NCBI GenBank assembly: GCA_031935845.1
Contig: JAJBWA010000061.1
Location: 1-9,582 of the forward strand
Length of the DNA stretch: 9,582 nt
Origin: UBA9732 sp031935845
GTDB taxonomy: Bacteria > Spirochaetota > Spirochaetia > Sphaerochaetales > Sphaerochaetaceae
Direction of reading: 5' to 3'
Shown: piece after piece, positions 1-6,718 of the stretch
Position numbering within the stretch: position 1 is the stretch's first letter
How the letters are laid out: the number at the start of each line of letters is the position of its first letter
Made by a program: the position numbers and the translations under genes
The notes under the pieces: model-generated
What the model saw: the letters and a program-made list of their open reading frames with translations, nothing else
Told to the model about the DNA's origin: nothing
Databases searched by the model: none

Positions 1-2379
1 GACAGACTTCCCAAGGCATACGGCACGGCCATGAACGTAGGTCTTTCCCGCGGTCTCTATCAGATTCTGACCGAGGCACAGGCAGAGGCCGACAAGTTCA
101 AGGACGAGTATGTCTCCACAGAGCATGTCATTCTGGCCATGGTCGGTGACGACGGGCAGATAGGACGTCTTCTCAAGCGTTACGGGGTAACACGTGATGC
201 CCTCATGCAGGCACTTCAAAGCATCAGGGGCAGCCAGCGCGTGACGGATGAGGATGCAGAAAGCAAATACCAGGCCCTTCAGAAGTACTGCCGCGACATG
301 ACTGCACTGGCAAGACAGGGCAAGATGGACCCCGTCATCGGCCGTGACGAGGAGATAAGGCGTGTGATGCAGGTGCTTTCCAGAAAGACCAAGAACAATC
401 CCGTTCTGATCGGAGAGCCAGGTGTCGGAAAGACCGCCATAGTCGAAGGCCTTGCACAGAGGATCGTGGGAGGAGATGTCCCTGATTCACTCAAAGACAA
501 GAGCCTTCTTTCCCTTGATGTCGGAGCACTTGTTGCCGGTGCCAAGTTCCGCGGAGAATTCGAGGAAAGACTGAAGGCCGTCGTCAATGAGATAACCAGA
601 AGCGAGGGAAAGATAATCCTCTTCATAGATGAGCTTCATACTATTGTCGGCGCTGGCGCTGCCGAAGGCTCTACCGATGCCTCCAACCTCATCAAGCCCG
701 CACTTGCCCGTGGAGAGCTCCATGCCATAGGTGCCACCACGCTGGATGAGTACCGCAAGTACATAGAGAAGGACAAGGCCCTTGAAAGAAGGTTCCAGCC
801 CGTCTTTGCCTCCGAACCGACCGTAGAGGACACCATTTCCATACTGCGTGGAATCAAGGACCGCTACGAGGTCCATCACGGAGTGCGCATCAAGGACGAT
901 GCCCTTGTGGCCGCCGCAGTGCTGTCCAACAGGTACATCACCAACAGGTTCCTGCCCGACAAGGCAATTGACCTTATCGATGAGGCTGCAAGCCAGCTCA
1001 AGATTGAGATCGAGAGCCAGCCGGAGGAGCTGGACAAGATAGAGCGTAAGCTGATGCAGCTGCAGATAGAGCAGCAGGCTCTTTCCAAGGAGGATGATCC
1101 TTCATCCAGAAACAGGCTTGAGAAGATCAATGCAGAACTTGCCGACCTCAAGAATACAAGGGATACCATGCATCTGAGGTGGGAGAACGAGAGGAATGCC
1201 ATTGAAGGAATCCGCGAGAAGAAGTCCCGCCTTGAGGACCTCAGGACCCAGGAGAGCATAGCCGAGCGCAACGGAGATTTCGCAAAGGCCGCAGAGATAG
1301 TTCACGGACAGATTCCCCAGCTCCAGAAGGAGATAGAGGAGGAGAGCGAGAAGCTCAAGGCCGTGCAGGGTGACAACAAGCTTCTGCGCGAGGAGGTCGA
1401 TGAGGATGATATCGCAAGAATCGTGTCCTCGTGGACCGGAGTTCCCGTGGCCAAGATGCAGGGATCCGAGATGCAGAAGTACCTGAACCTGGAGAAGACA
1501 CTCTCAGAGAGAGTCATCGGTCAGGACGAGGCGATTGCCGCCGTGGCCAATGCCATCAGACGCAACAAGACCGGAATCGGCGATGACCACAGACCTCTGG
1601 GATCGTTCCTGTTCGCAGGTCCTACCGGAGTGGGAAAGACCGAGCTGGCCAAGGTTCTTGCCGGAATGCTCTTTGATGACGAGAAGGCACTCACGAGGAT
1701 AGACATGTCGGAGTACATGGAGAAGTTCAGCGTATCGCGTCTGATCGGTGCACCTCCGGGATATGTCGGATACGATGAGGGAGGACAGCTGACGGAGGTC
1801 GTCAGAAGGCGTCCGTACTCGGTGGTTCTCTTCGACGAGATCGAGAAGGCCCATCCGGATGTGTTCAACGTCCTGCTCCAGATTCTGGATGACGGAAGGC
1901 TGACCGACGGACAGGGAAGGCTGGTGGACTTCACCAATACCATAATCATCATGACCAGCAACCTGGGCAGCCGTCAGCTGATGGAGGCTCCGGACCTCAA
2001 GACCGGTCATGAGGCGGTCATGGAAGTGATCCGTGCTTCATTCAAGCCCGAGTTCATCAACAGGATAGATGAGATAATCATCTTCAACCGTCTGGGCAAG
2101 GAGCAGATTTCCGCAATCGTGTCCCTGCAGCTCAGGAAGCTTGCAGCACGGCTTGCAAACCGCAACCTCACCCTCAAATGGGATGACAGTGTGGTGGATA
2201 TGGTCAGCGAGGCCGGGTTTGATCCGGATTACGGAGCAAGACCCATCAAGCGTGCCATCCAGACCATGGTCGAGAACCCGCTTGCCGTGGATATGCTTCA
2301 CGGTCGCTTCAGCGACGGTGATACCATCAAGGTAAGTGCACCGAACGGACAGCTCGTCATTGAGCGTGCTGTGGATTGA
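1..2379 (+). CDS. clpB: ATP-dependent disaggregase chaperone ClpB, 5'-truncated by the window
   Basis: Hexameric AAA+ disaggregase that threads aggregated proteins through its pore, acting in the cytosol with DnaK/DnaJ/GrpE. The frame is open from base 1 (DRLPKAYGTA precedes the first ATG at 31). That ATG is internal, and about 70 N-terminal residues lie outside the window. Visible in order: the rest of the N-terminal Clp repeat domain; NBD1 with Walker A GEPGVGKT (412-435) and Walker B ILFIDE (616-633); a full-length coiled-coil middle domain, about 990-1395, rich in E, K, L and Q; NBD2 with Walker A GPTGVGKTE (1618-1644) and Walker B VVLFDEIEKAH (1822-1854); and the C-terminal small domain ending at TGA 2377-2379. 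The complete middle domain separates ClpB from ClpA and ClpC. No key residue is missing. The last 23 bp overlap the 3' end of the opposite-strand nucleotidyltransferase gene. The promoter, and any heat-shock operator, is outside the window. Confidence 0.97.
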   Translation, partial: DRLPKAYGTAMNVGLSRGLYQILTEAQAEADKFKDEYVSTEHVILAMVGDDGQIGRLLKRYGVTRDALMQALQSIRGSQRVTDEDAESKYQALQKYCRDMTALARQGKMDPVIGRDEEIRRVMQVLSRKTKNNPVLIGEPGVGKTAIVEGLAQRIVGGDVPDSLKDKSLLSLDVGALVAGAKFRGEFEERLKAVVNEITRSEGKIILFIDELHTIVGAGAAEGSTDASNLIKPALARGELHAIGATTLDEYRKYIEKDKALERRFQPVFASEPTVEDTISILRGIKDRYEVHHGVRIKDDALVAAAVLSNRYITNRFLPDKAIDLIDEAASQLKIEIESQPEELDKIERKLMQLQIEQQALSKEDDPSSRNRLEKINAELADLKNTRDTMHLRWENERNAIEGIREKKSRLEDLRTQESIAERNGDFAKAAEIVHGQIPQLQKEIEEESEKLKAVQGDNKLLREEVDEDDIARIVSSWTGVPVAKMQGSEMQKYLNLEKTLSERVIGQDEAIAAVANAIRRNKTGIGDDHRPLGSFLFAGPTGVGKTELAKVLAGMLFDDEKALTRIDMSEYMEKFSVSRLIGAPPGYVGYDEGGQLTEVVRRRPYSVVLFDEIEKAHPDVFNVLLQILDDGRLTDGQGRLVDFTNTIIIMTSNLGSRQLMEAPDLKTGHEAVMEVIRASFKPEFINRIDEIIIFNRLGKEQISAIVSLQLRKLAARLANRNLTLKWDDSVVDMVSEAGFDPDYGARPIKRAIQTMVENPLAVDMLHGRFSDGDTIKVSAPNGQLVIERAVD

Positions 2380-3004
2380 TGTTCCGATAGTCCCGGATGT
2401 CGTCGACATCCAGAGCCCACGAATGGTCGGCGAACGATGGCTCGTAGACATTGCATTGCCTGAGAATCCTGCTGACCGTAAAGTCATCGGGACATTTCAG
2501 TATCCTGCCTTTCATGCGGGATGCAAGGAGGACGGGGTGCCCAGGCACCTTGTCCTCTTCGTTTTCATAGAACGGTCTTACGGCATCATGATCGTTGAGA
2601 AGAGGGACGAGTGTTCCGTAATGGTCAGAGGAGACAAGCGGCATGTCCGCAAGGGAGATGAAGAAATCTCGGCCGTCCGCAACCTGGGAGACCCCCGCCT
2701 TGGTACTGCTGAACTGGCCCTTCCTGTAGTCGGGATTGTTCACCACCAGCATCTCAAGCCTTGCATCGGTTTTCCCGATGAATTCCTTGCAAGGAAGAAG
2801 TGCTTTCTCCACTGACTGCCTCCTGTATCCGGTTACTACGATCAGGCGGCATTGGGTATCGGACTTCTCTGAAAATGAGGCAAGGAATCCAAGAGCCTGC
2901 ATGCAGCAGTGAGTGACCATGGGTACGCCGTCATAAGGCAGAAGCATCTTGTTGGTGCTTCCCATTCTTGATGATGTCCCGGCTGCAAGCATGACTATGT
3001 CCAT
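2357..3004 (-). CDS. MocA/MobA-like nucleotidyltransferase (NTP_transf_3 family)
   Basis: A 215-aa protein with the nucleotidyltransferase fold used by molybdenum-cofactor cytidylyltransferase MocA and guanylyltransferase MobA. The N-terminus has the nucleotide-binding signature LAAGTSSRMGSTNKMLLP (residues 6-23). The metal-binding LADMP is at 118-122, GHPVLL at 155-160 (the GNPVLF equivalent of MocA) and DVDD at 199-202 (the DIDTPED equivalent). The pattern is closer to MocA than to MobA. The natural reaction would be transfer of CMP or a similar nucleotide to a molybdopterin-type cofactor, but the substrate cannot be read from sequence. No molybdenum enzyme or cofactor gene lies nearby. A start at 3046 is possible, but the ATG at 3004 is preferred: it has GAGGAG 7 nt upstream and begins exactly at the conserved MDIVMLAAG strand. 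The 3' end overlaps clpB by 23 bp. The upstream gene is divergent, 71 bp away. Confidence 0.85.
   Translation of the reverse strand: MDIVMLAAGTSSRMGSTNKMLLPYDGVPMVTHCCMQALGFLASFSEKSDTQCRLIVVTGYRRQSVEKALLPCKEFIGKTDARLEMLVVNNPDYRKGQFSSTKAGVSQVADGRDFFISLADMPLVSSDHYGTLVPLLNDHDAVRPFYENEEDKVPGHPVLLASRMKGRILKCPDDFTVSRILRQCNVYEPSFADHSWALDVDDIRDYRNINPQHAQ
2395..2411. repeat. Perfect inverted repeat just past the clpB stop
   Basis: GGATGTC and GACATCC flank a 3-nt GTC loop, a 7-bp perfect stem beginning 15 nt after the clpB stop codon, on either strand. It lies inside the nucleotidyltransferase coding sequence, where it encodes the DVDDI motif. No T-run follows in either direction, so it is not a standard intrinsic terminator. 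It could stabilise the clpB mRNA 3' end, or simply reflect coding constraint. Confidence 0.4.
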
Positions 3005-3011
3005 AGGCTGT

Positions 3012-3017
3012 CTCCTC
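3012..3017 (-). promoter_or_regulatory. Shine-Dalgarno deciding the nucleotidyltransferase start
   Basis: On the minus strand GAGGAG lies 7 nt before ATG 3004-3002. The alternative upstream ATG at 3046 has no purine-rich element and would add 14 residues (MVKSVVPCQ...) not typical of the family. This site fixes the start at 3004. Confidence 0.8.
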
Positions 3018-3038
3018 AGCTGACATGGTACCACACTC

Positions 3039-3068
3039 TTTACCAACGATTCTTCTTTTTTCTATAAT
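3039..3068 (+). promoter_or_regulatory. Sigma70-type promoter for a leaderless DUF554 mRNA
   Basis: A perfect -10 TATAAT (3063-3068) lies 18 nt after a weak -35 TTTACC (3039-3044, 4 of 6 matches to TTGACA). The spacer is T-rich. Only 7 nt separate the -10 from ATG 3076, so transcription would begin at or within a base or two of the start codon. No Shine-Dalgarno is present. That makes a leaderless message likely, although the start site is predicted only. Confidence 0.65.
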
Positions 3069-3075
3069 TCCAGCC

Positions 3076-3777
3076 ATGCTGGCCGTTTTCATCAACTGCG
3101 GAACCGTCATACTCGGTTCCCTGATAGGTCTTCTGGTGGGGAGACATCTCAAAGACAGTTTCAAGGAGATTGTGTTCTCCTGCAGCGGACTCGTTACCAT
3201 AGTCATGGGAATCCAGATGGCTCTCCAGTCCTCGAACTTCCTGGCGCTTCTGCTTGCACTTCTGCTTGGAGGTGCACTCGGTTATCTTCTGAAGATAGAG
3301 GACCGGATACTTGCCCTGGGAGACAGACTGGGAAAGGCCACCGGAGGTGCCGACGGGCAGACCGGGACGCAGAATTTCGCAAAGGGATTTCTGACGGCAT
3401 CGGTGCTGTTCTGTTCGGGTGCCATGAGCGTAGTGGGTTCAATACAGGCCGGAACCACCGGTGAGATGACCACCATCCTGATCAAGTCCGTCATGGACGG
3501 ATGCATGGCGGTTGTGTTCTCCTCCATCTACGGAATAGGGGTGTTGTTCTCGTTCCTCTTCATCCTCGTCTATCAGGGATTCTTCACTCTTGCCGGCGGC
3601 TGGCTTGAGCCGCTTCTGGGATCAGTGGGAATTGCGGAGCTGACCGCTTCTGGCGGAGTACTGCTTCTGATGATCGGTTTCGGACTTCTGAAGATCCGCG
3701 AGTTCAAGACCGCAAACTTCCTGCCGGCGCTTGTTTTCGCGCCGGTATTCGGAATACTGGTGGGTAAAATACTGTAA
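3076..3777 (+). CDS. DUF554 family integral membrane protein (YdfK/YqgA-like)
   Basis: A 233-aa protein of the DUF554 family, the usual length for YdfK or YqgA. It is almost entirely hydrophobic, with six or seven likely membrane segments. The family N-terminus MLAVFINCGTVILGSLIG and the conserved core FLTASVLFCSGAMSVVGSI (about residues 101-119), followed by a KSVMDG segment, are clear. The biochemical role of the family is unknown, and membrane location is the only safe statement. The frame extends upstream to an ATG at 3025, which would add 17 residues. I prefer 3076 because it matches the family N-terminus and the upstream ATG would lie before the TATAAT promoter box. No Shine-Dalgarno precedes 3076. 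The gene is divergent from the nucleotidyltransferase and ends 7 bp before the glgP stop codon on the opposite strand. Confidence 0.85.
   Translation: MLAVFINCGTVILGSLIGLLVGRHLKDSFKEIVFSCSGLVTIVMGIQMALQSSNFLALLLALLLGGALGYLLKIEDRILALGDRLGKATGGADGQTGTQNFAKGFLTASVLFCSGAMSVVGSIQAGTTGEMTTILIKSVMDGCMAVVFSSIYGIGVLFSFLFILVYQGFFTLAGGWLEPLLGSVGIAELTASGGVLLLMIGFGLLKIREFKTANFLPALVFAPVFGILVGKIL
3724..3745. repeat. Perfect inverted repeat in the 3' end of the DUF554 gene
   Basis: CCGGCGC and GCGCCGG form a GC-only 7-bp stem around an 8-nt loop (TTGTTTTC). The repeat lies within the last 60 bases of the DUF554 coding sequence and about 40 nt downstream of the glgP stop on the other strand. No T-tract follows on either strand. 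It may act as a U-less 3'-end hairpin for glgP mRNA, but a role is unproven. Confidence 0.4.
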
Positions 3778-3784
3778 GACTGAC

Positions 3785-6310
3785 TCAGTGACGCTTTGCG
3801 TCCTCGATGGATGTATCCACATCCTTGTTGATGGGCACCGGGCAGCTTCCCGCAGACCAGATCTGGCTTGCATACTCGCGGATTGTCCTGTCTGACGAGA
3901 ACTTGCCGCTTGATGCCACGTTGATGATGGCCTTGCGGTTGAATTCCTTGAAATCGTCCCTGTACAGATCAAGGGCTTCCTGGTGGCGGTCTGCATACAT
4001 GCGAAGGTCTGCGAAGATGAAGTACCTGTCGCCGCGGTCGAAGATGTCGCCGAACAGCTGGTCGAAGACGTGCGGGTCTCCCACATTGAAGAAGTTGGAT
4101 CTGATCAGATTCACGGCAGTGCGGATCTCGTCGTCGGCGTTGATGAAGTCATACGGGTTGTAATGACCCTTCAGGGCTGCAATCTCGTGCTCCTTGTGTC
4201 CGAAGATGAAGATGTTGTCGTCTCCGACTTCCTGGGCGATCTCCACGTTGGCTCCGTCGAGGGTTCCGATAGTCAGCGCTCCGTTGAGCATGAACTTCAT
4301 GTTTCCGGTTCCGGAAGCCTCAAGGCCTGCAGTCGAAATCTGTTCGCTGAGGTTGGTGGCCGGAATGACTCCTTCAGCCATGGTCACCCTGTAGTTGGGC
4401 ATGAAGAAGACATGAAGCTTCTTGTTGACGGTCTCGTCCGAATTGATCAGGTCTGAGATGCTGTTTATGAACTTGATCGACAGCTTTGCATTCACATAGC
4501 CCGGGGCGCTCTTTCCGCCGAACAGGAATGTAGTGGGCGGGAATGAGTCATAGAAGGCCCTGTCGTTCTTGAGCCTGAGATAGATCATGACGATGTTGAA
4601 TGCGTTCAGGAGCTGTCTCTTGTATTCGTGGATCCTCTTGACCTGGACATCGAAGACTGTGTCCGGATCTACGATGATTCCGCAGTCCTTGCGGAGGAAA
4701 TCGGCGGCACGTTTCTTGTTGTCCGCCTTGATTTTTGCAAACTTCTTTGCAAATGAGGCATCGTCTGCGAATTTGCGCAGCTCAGCAAGCTTGTCGGTGT
4801 TGGTGATCCACTCGGGACCGATGGCATCGGTGATCAGGCCGGCAAGTCCCGGGTTGGAGGACAGCAGCCATCTTCTGGGCGTGATTCCGTTCGTCTTGTT
4901 CTGGAACTTCTCGGGATAGATCTTGTTGAACTCCGGGAACATGTCTTCCTTGAGAAGCTCGGTGTGCAGCTGGGCCACTCCGTTGACGGCATGGCTACCG
5001 ACGATTGCAAGGTTTGCCATCCTGACGTACTTGGGATCGGACTCCTCGATGATGCTCACCTTGGAGATGGCCTGGTTGTCCAGAGGGAAGTATGCAACTG
5101 CATGCCTGAGGAACCTGGCGTTGATCTCATAGATGATCTGCATGTGTCTGGGAAGGATTTCCTGCATCATGTGCACGGGCCACTTCTCCAGGGCTTCCGG
5201 CATGAGAGTGTGGTTGGTGTATCCCATGCACTGTTTGGTGATGTCCCATGCGGTGTCCCAGTCAAGGTTCTCCTGGTCTATGAGGATCCTCATGAGCTCG
5301 ACTACGGCAATCGACGGGTGGGTGTCGTTCAGCTGGATGGCCGAATACTTGGGCAGCTCCCTGATGTCGCTGCTGATGTGTCTGAATCTTCTCATGATGT
5401 CGGCAAGCGAGCATGCAACGAAGAAGTACTGCTGCTTGAGTCTGAGGACCTTTCCCATGTACTGGGTGTCGTTGGGGTAGAGGACCTGGCTTATGTTCTC
5501 GGCCTTGACCTTGTCACGGACGGCCCTGGCGTAGCTTCCGTCGTTGAAATCGGCGAAGTTGAAGTCCTCGACGGCCTTTGCGCTCCAGAGTCTGAGTGTG
5601 TTGACGGTCTTTCCGCCGTATCCGATGATGGGCATGTCGTAGGCCATTCCGATTACGGTGTCGGTGTCCACCCATTTGTAGAAGTCCTTTCCGTTCTCAT
5701 GGATCACTTCGACCCTTCCGCCGAAGTTGACCGTGAACCTGAGGTCCGGTCTGGGGATTTCCCACGGGTTGCCGTCCCTGAGCCAGTTGTCCGGCTGTTC
5801 GAACTGGAAGCCGTCCTTTATCTGCTGTCTGAAGATTCCGTAGTTGTATCTGATTCCGTATCCGAATGCAGGAATATCCAGCGTGGCCATTGAATCGAGG
5901 AAACAGGCGGCAAGTCTTCCGAGGCCTCCGTTTCCGAGTCCGGCATCAGGCTCTACATCTGCAAGTTCCTCGTATGAATATCCGAGGTCCTTGAGAGCCT
6001 TGCTGACCTCATCATTGAGTCCCATGTTCGTGATGTTGTTGGTCATGGCGCGTCCCATGAGGAACTCGAGGGAGAGATAATAGACACGTTTTGCCTTGGC
6101 GGCCTCCTGCGTCTTTCTGGAGATGTCCCACTGGTGGATGATCCTGTCGCGGATGGAGTAGGCCAGGGCGTCGTAACGTCCCTGCATGGATGTATGGAAG
6201 ACATCCGCATCCTGCGTGTACTTGAGGTGCTCCGCAAAATCGCGCTCGATTGCGGATGCCGTATACGAGATTCTTGTGTTCTCTGCTTTCCTTTCTTTTG
6301 TCTGGGCCAT
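3785..6310 (-). CDS. glgP: Glycogen/maltodextrin (alpha-1,4-glucan) phosphorylase
   Basis: An 841-aa cytosolic enzyme that removes terminal glucose from alpha-1,4-glucans with phosphate, releasing glucose-1-phosphate. The whole GT35 family architecture is present. The N-terminal domain includes RVYYLSLEFLMGRAMTNN and the glycine-rich DAGLGNGGLGRLAACFLDS active-site loop. The C-terminal domain carries the pyridoxal phosphate signature EASGTGNMKFMLNGA, with Lys672 (codon 4297-4295) as the cofactor-binding lysine. Length is typical for bacterial glycogen phosphorylase, and no muscle-type regulatory N-terminal extension is obvious. Start ATG 6310-6308 is supported by GAGGA (6321-6317) at 6-nt spacing and by a promoter upstream. 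It appears monocistronic; no other glycogen gene is in the window. Glycogen and maltodextrin phosphorylases are hard to separate by eye, so the exact glucan preference is open. Confidence 0.96.
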   Translation of the reverse strand: MAQTKERKAENTRISYTASAIERDFAEHLKYTQDADVFHTSMQGRYDALAYSIRDRIIHQWDISRKTQEAAKAKRVYYLSLEFLMGRAMTNNITNMGLNDEVSKALKDLGYSYEELADVEPDAGLGNGGLGRLAACFLDSMATLDIPAFGYGIRYNYGIFRQQIKDGFQFEQPDNWLRDGNPWEIPRPDLRFTVNFGGRVEVIHENGKDFYKWVDTDTVIGMAYDMPIIGYGGKTVNTLRLWSAKAVEDFNFADFNDGSYARAVRDKVKAENISQVLYPNDTQYMGKVLRLKQQYFFVACSLADIMRRFRHISSDIRELPKYSAIQLNDTHPSIAVVELMRILIDQENLDWDTAWDITKQCMGYTNHTLMPEALEKWPVHMMQEILPRHMQIIYEINARFLRHAVAYFPLDNQAISKVSIIEESDPKYVRMANLAIVGSHAVNGVAQLHTELLKEDMFPEFNKIYPEKFQNKTNGITPRRWLLSSNPGLAGLITDAIGPEWITNTDKLAELRKFADDASFAKKFAKIKADNKKRAADFLRKDCGIIVDPDTVFDVQVKRIHEYKRQLLNAFNIVMIYLRLKNDRAFYDSFPPTTFLFGGKSAPGYVNAKLSIKFINSISDLINSDETVNKKLHVFFMPNYRVTMAEGVIPATNLSEQISTAGLEASGTGNMKFMLNGALTIGTLDGANVEIAQEVGDDNIFIFGHKEHEIAALKGHYNPYDFINADDEIRTAVNLIRSNFFNVGDPHVFDQLFGDIFDRGDRYFIFADLRMYADRHQEALDLYRDDFKEFNRKAIINVASSGKFSSDRTIREYASQIWSAGSCPVPINKDVDTSIEDAKRH

Positions 6311-6332
6311 TCAAAGTCCTCGTTTCTTGAAA

Positions 6333-6381
6333 ATCGGCACTGCGCTATTTCATAAAAATGAAAGAAGTTATTATTGCCGAT
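6333..6381 (-). promoter_or_regulatory. Nested stem-loop in the glgP leader / start-site palindrome
   Basis: On the minus strand ATCGGCA (6381-6375) is exactly complementary to TGCCGAT (6339-6333). Between them a second perfect hairpin, TTTCAT-TTTT-ATGAAA (6363-6348), is present. The outer arms may be an RNA stem or a DNA operator with half-sites at about +1 and +42. The structure ends 12 nt before the Shine-Dalgarno of glgP. Function is inferred only from position and symmetry. Confidence 0.45.
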
Positions 6382-6385
6382 GGTG

Positions 6386-6414
6386 AGTATATCAGAAAAA
6401 AAAGACCTGTTCAA
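6386..6414 (-). promoter_or_regulatory. Sigma70-type promoter of glgP
   Basis: Read on the minus strand: -35 TTGAAC (6414-6409), a 17-nt spacer containing a run of eight T, then -10 TATACT (6391-6386) directly preceded by TGA. The predicted start near 6379 gives a 5' untranslated region of about 69 nt. Confidence 0.7.
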
Positions 6415-6522
6415 TAACGGCCGGAGGCTTCCAAGCCCTGCATCATATCCATATTATTCACGCGCGTCGCGCGCAAGGGGAGCCGTAAATGTTGATTCCA
6501 AATGAAAAAGATTCAGGGTTAT
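6415..6522. other. Non-coding spacer between divergent glgP and tRNA-operon promoters
   Basis: No convincing gene is visible here. It contains a small palindrome GGCTTCCAAGCC (6426-6437), a CG-alternating inverted block CGCGCGTCGCGCG (6461-6473), and an A-rich stretch (about 6500-6515) just upstream of the tRNA -35 box that could act as an UP element. Confidence 0.6.
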
Positions 6523-6551
6523 TGACAAACTTGCAGCGTTTTTGCTAACTT
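6523..6551 (+). promoter_or_regulatory. Promoter of the tRNA-Thr/rpmG/secE/nusG/rpl operon
   Basis: A perfect -35 TTGACA (6523-6528), a 17-nt spacer, and an imperfect -10 TAACTT (6546-6551) that is preceded by TGC, giving an extended -10 element. The predicted start near 6558 leaves about 24 nt before the mature tRNA-Thr 5' end. No other strong promoter is visible downstream before rplJ, so this may drive the entire cluster. Confidence 0.7.
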
Positions 6552-6581
6552 ACATTCTGCACGTTTACACACTGGCACTAT

Positions 6582-6654
6582 GCCCTTGTAGCTCAGTCGG
6601 TAGAGCACCACCATGGTAAGGTGGGGGTCAGCGGTTCAAATCCGCTCGGGGGCT
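6582..6654 (+). tRNA. tRNA-Thr (anticodon GGU)
   Basis: A 73-nt cloverleaf. The acceptor arm GCCCTTG pairs with CGGGGGC with two G-U pairs. The D stem is GCTC/GAGC, the anticodon stem CCACC/GGTGG, and the loop ATGGTAA places GGT at 34-36 (6615-6617), reading ACC and ACU threonine codons. The T arm is AGCGG-TTCAAAT-CCGCT and the discriminator is U73. The 3' CCA is not encoded (TAA follows), so it must be added by the CCA-adding enzyme. It is the first gene of the operon. Confidence 0.96.
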
Positions 6655-6656
6655 TA

Positions 6657-6704
6657 ACGGTCCGGTAAGTGACGCTGTCTCAGGAAATTACCGGCCCAGG
6701 CCGT
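6657..6704 (+). promoter_or_regulatory. Stem-loop between tRNA-Thr and rpmG ending at the rpmG Shine-Dalgarno
   Basis: CCGGTAA (6662-6668) and TTACCGG (6688-6694) form a perfect 7-bp stem. An outer ACGG (6657-6660) and CCGT (6701-6704) add 4 bp across a small internal loop. The helix begins two bases after the mature tRNA 3' end and ends at the base before the AAGGAG Shine-Dalgarno (6705-6710). It is well placed either to control rpmG translation or to guide tRNA/mRNA processing. The function is inferred. Confidence 0.55.
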
Positions 6705-6718
6705 AAGGAGATACAGAT

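Noticed and set aside
1504..2010. Two minus-strand open frames inside clpB
   Set aside because: They are antisense to the conserved NBD2 of ClpB and show no independent coding features.
2336..2815. A + strand open frame continuing past the clpB stop
   Set aside because: It lies opposite the nucleotidyltransferase, whose motifs and Shine-Dalgarno are clear. The + frame has no ribosome-binding site or domain.
3025..3075. Upstream ATG extension of the DUF554 gene
   Set aside because: It lies before the TATAAT box, has no Shine-Dalgarno, and adds residues before the family's conserved N-terminus.
4964..5893. A 309-codon open frame on the + strand opposite glgP
   Set aside because: It is a shadow of the glgP codon pattern: Val-, Asp- and Ser-rich, with no recognisable domain. 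glgP on the other strand is unambiguous.
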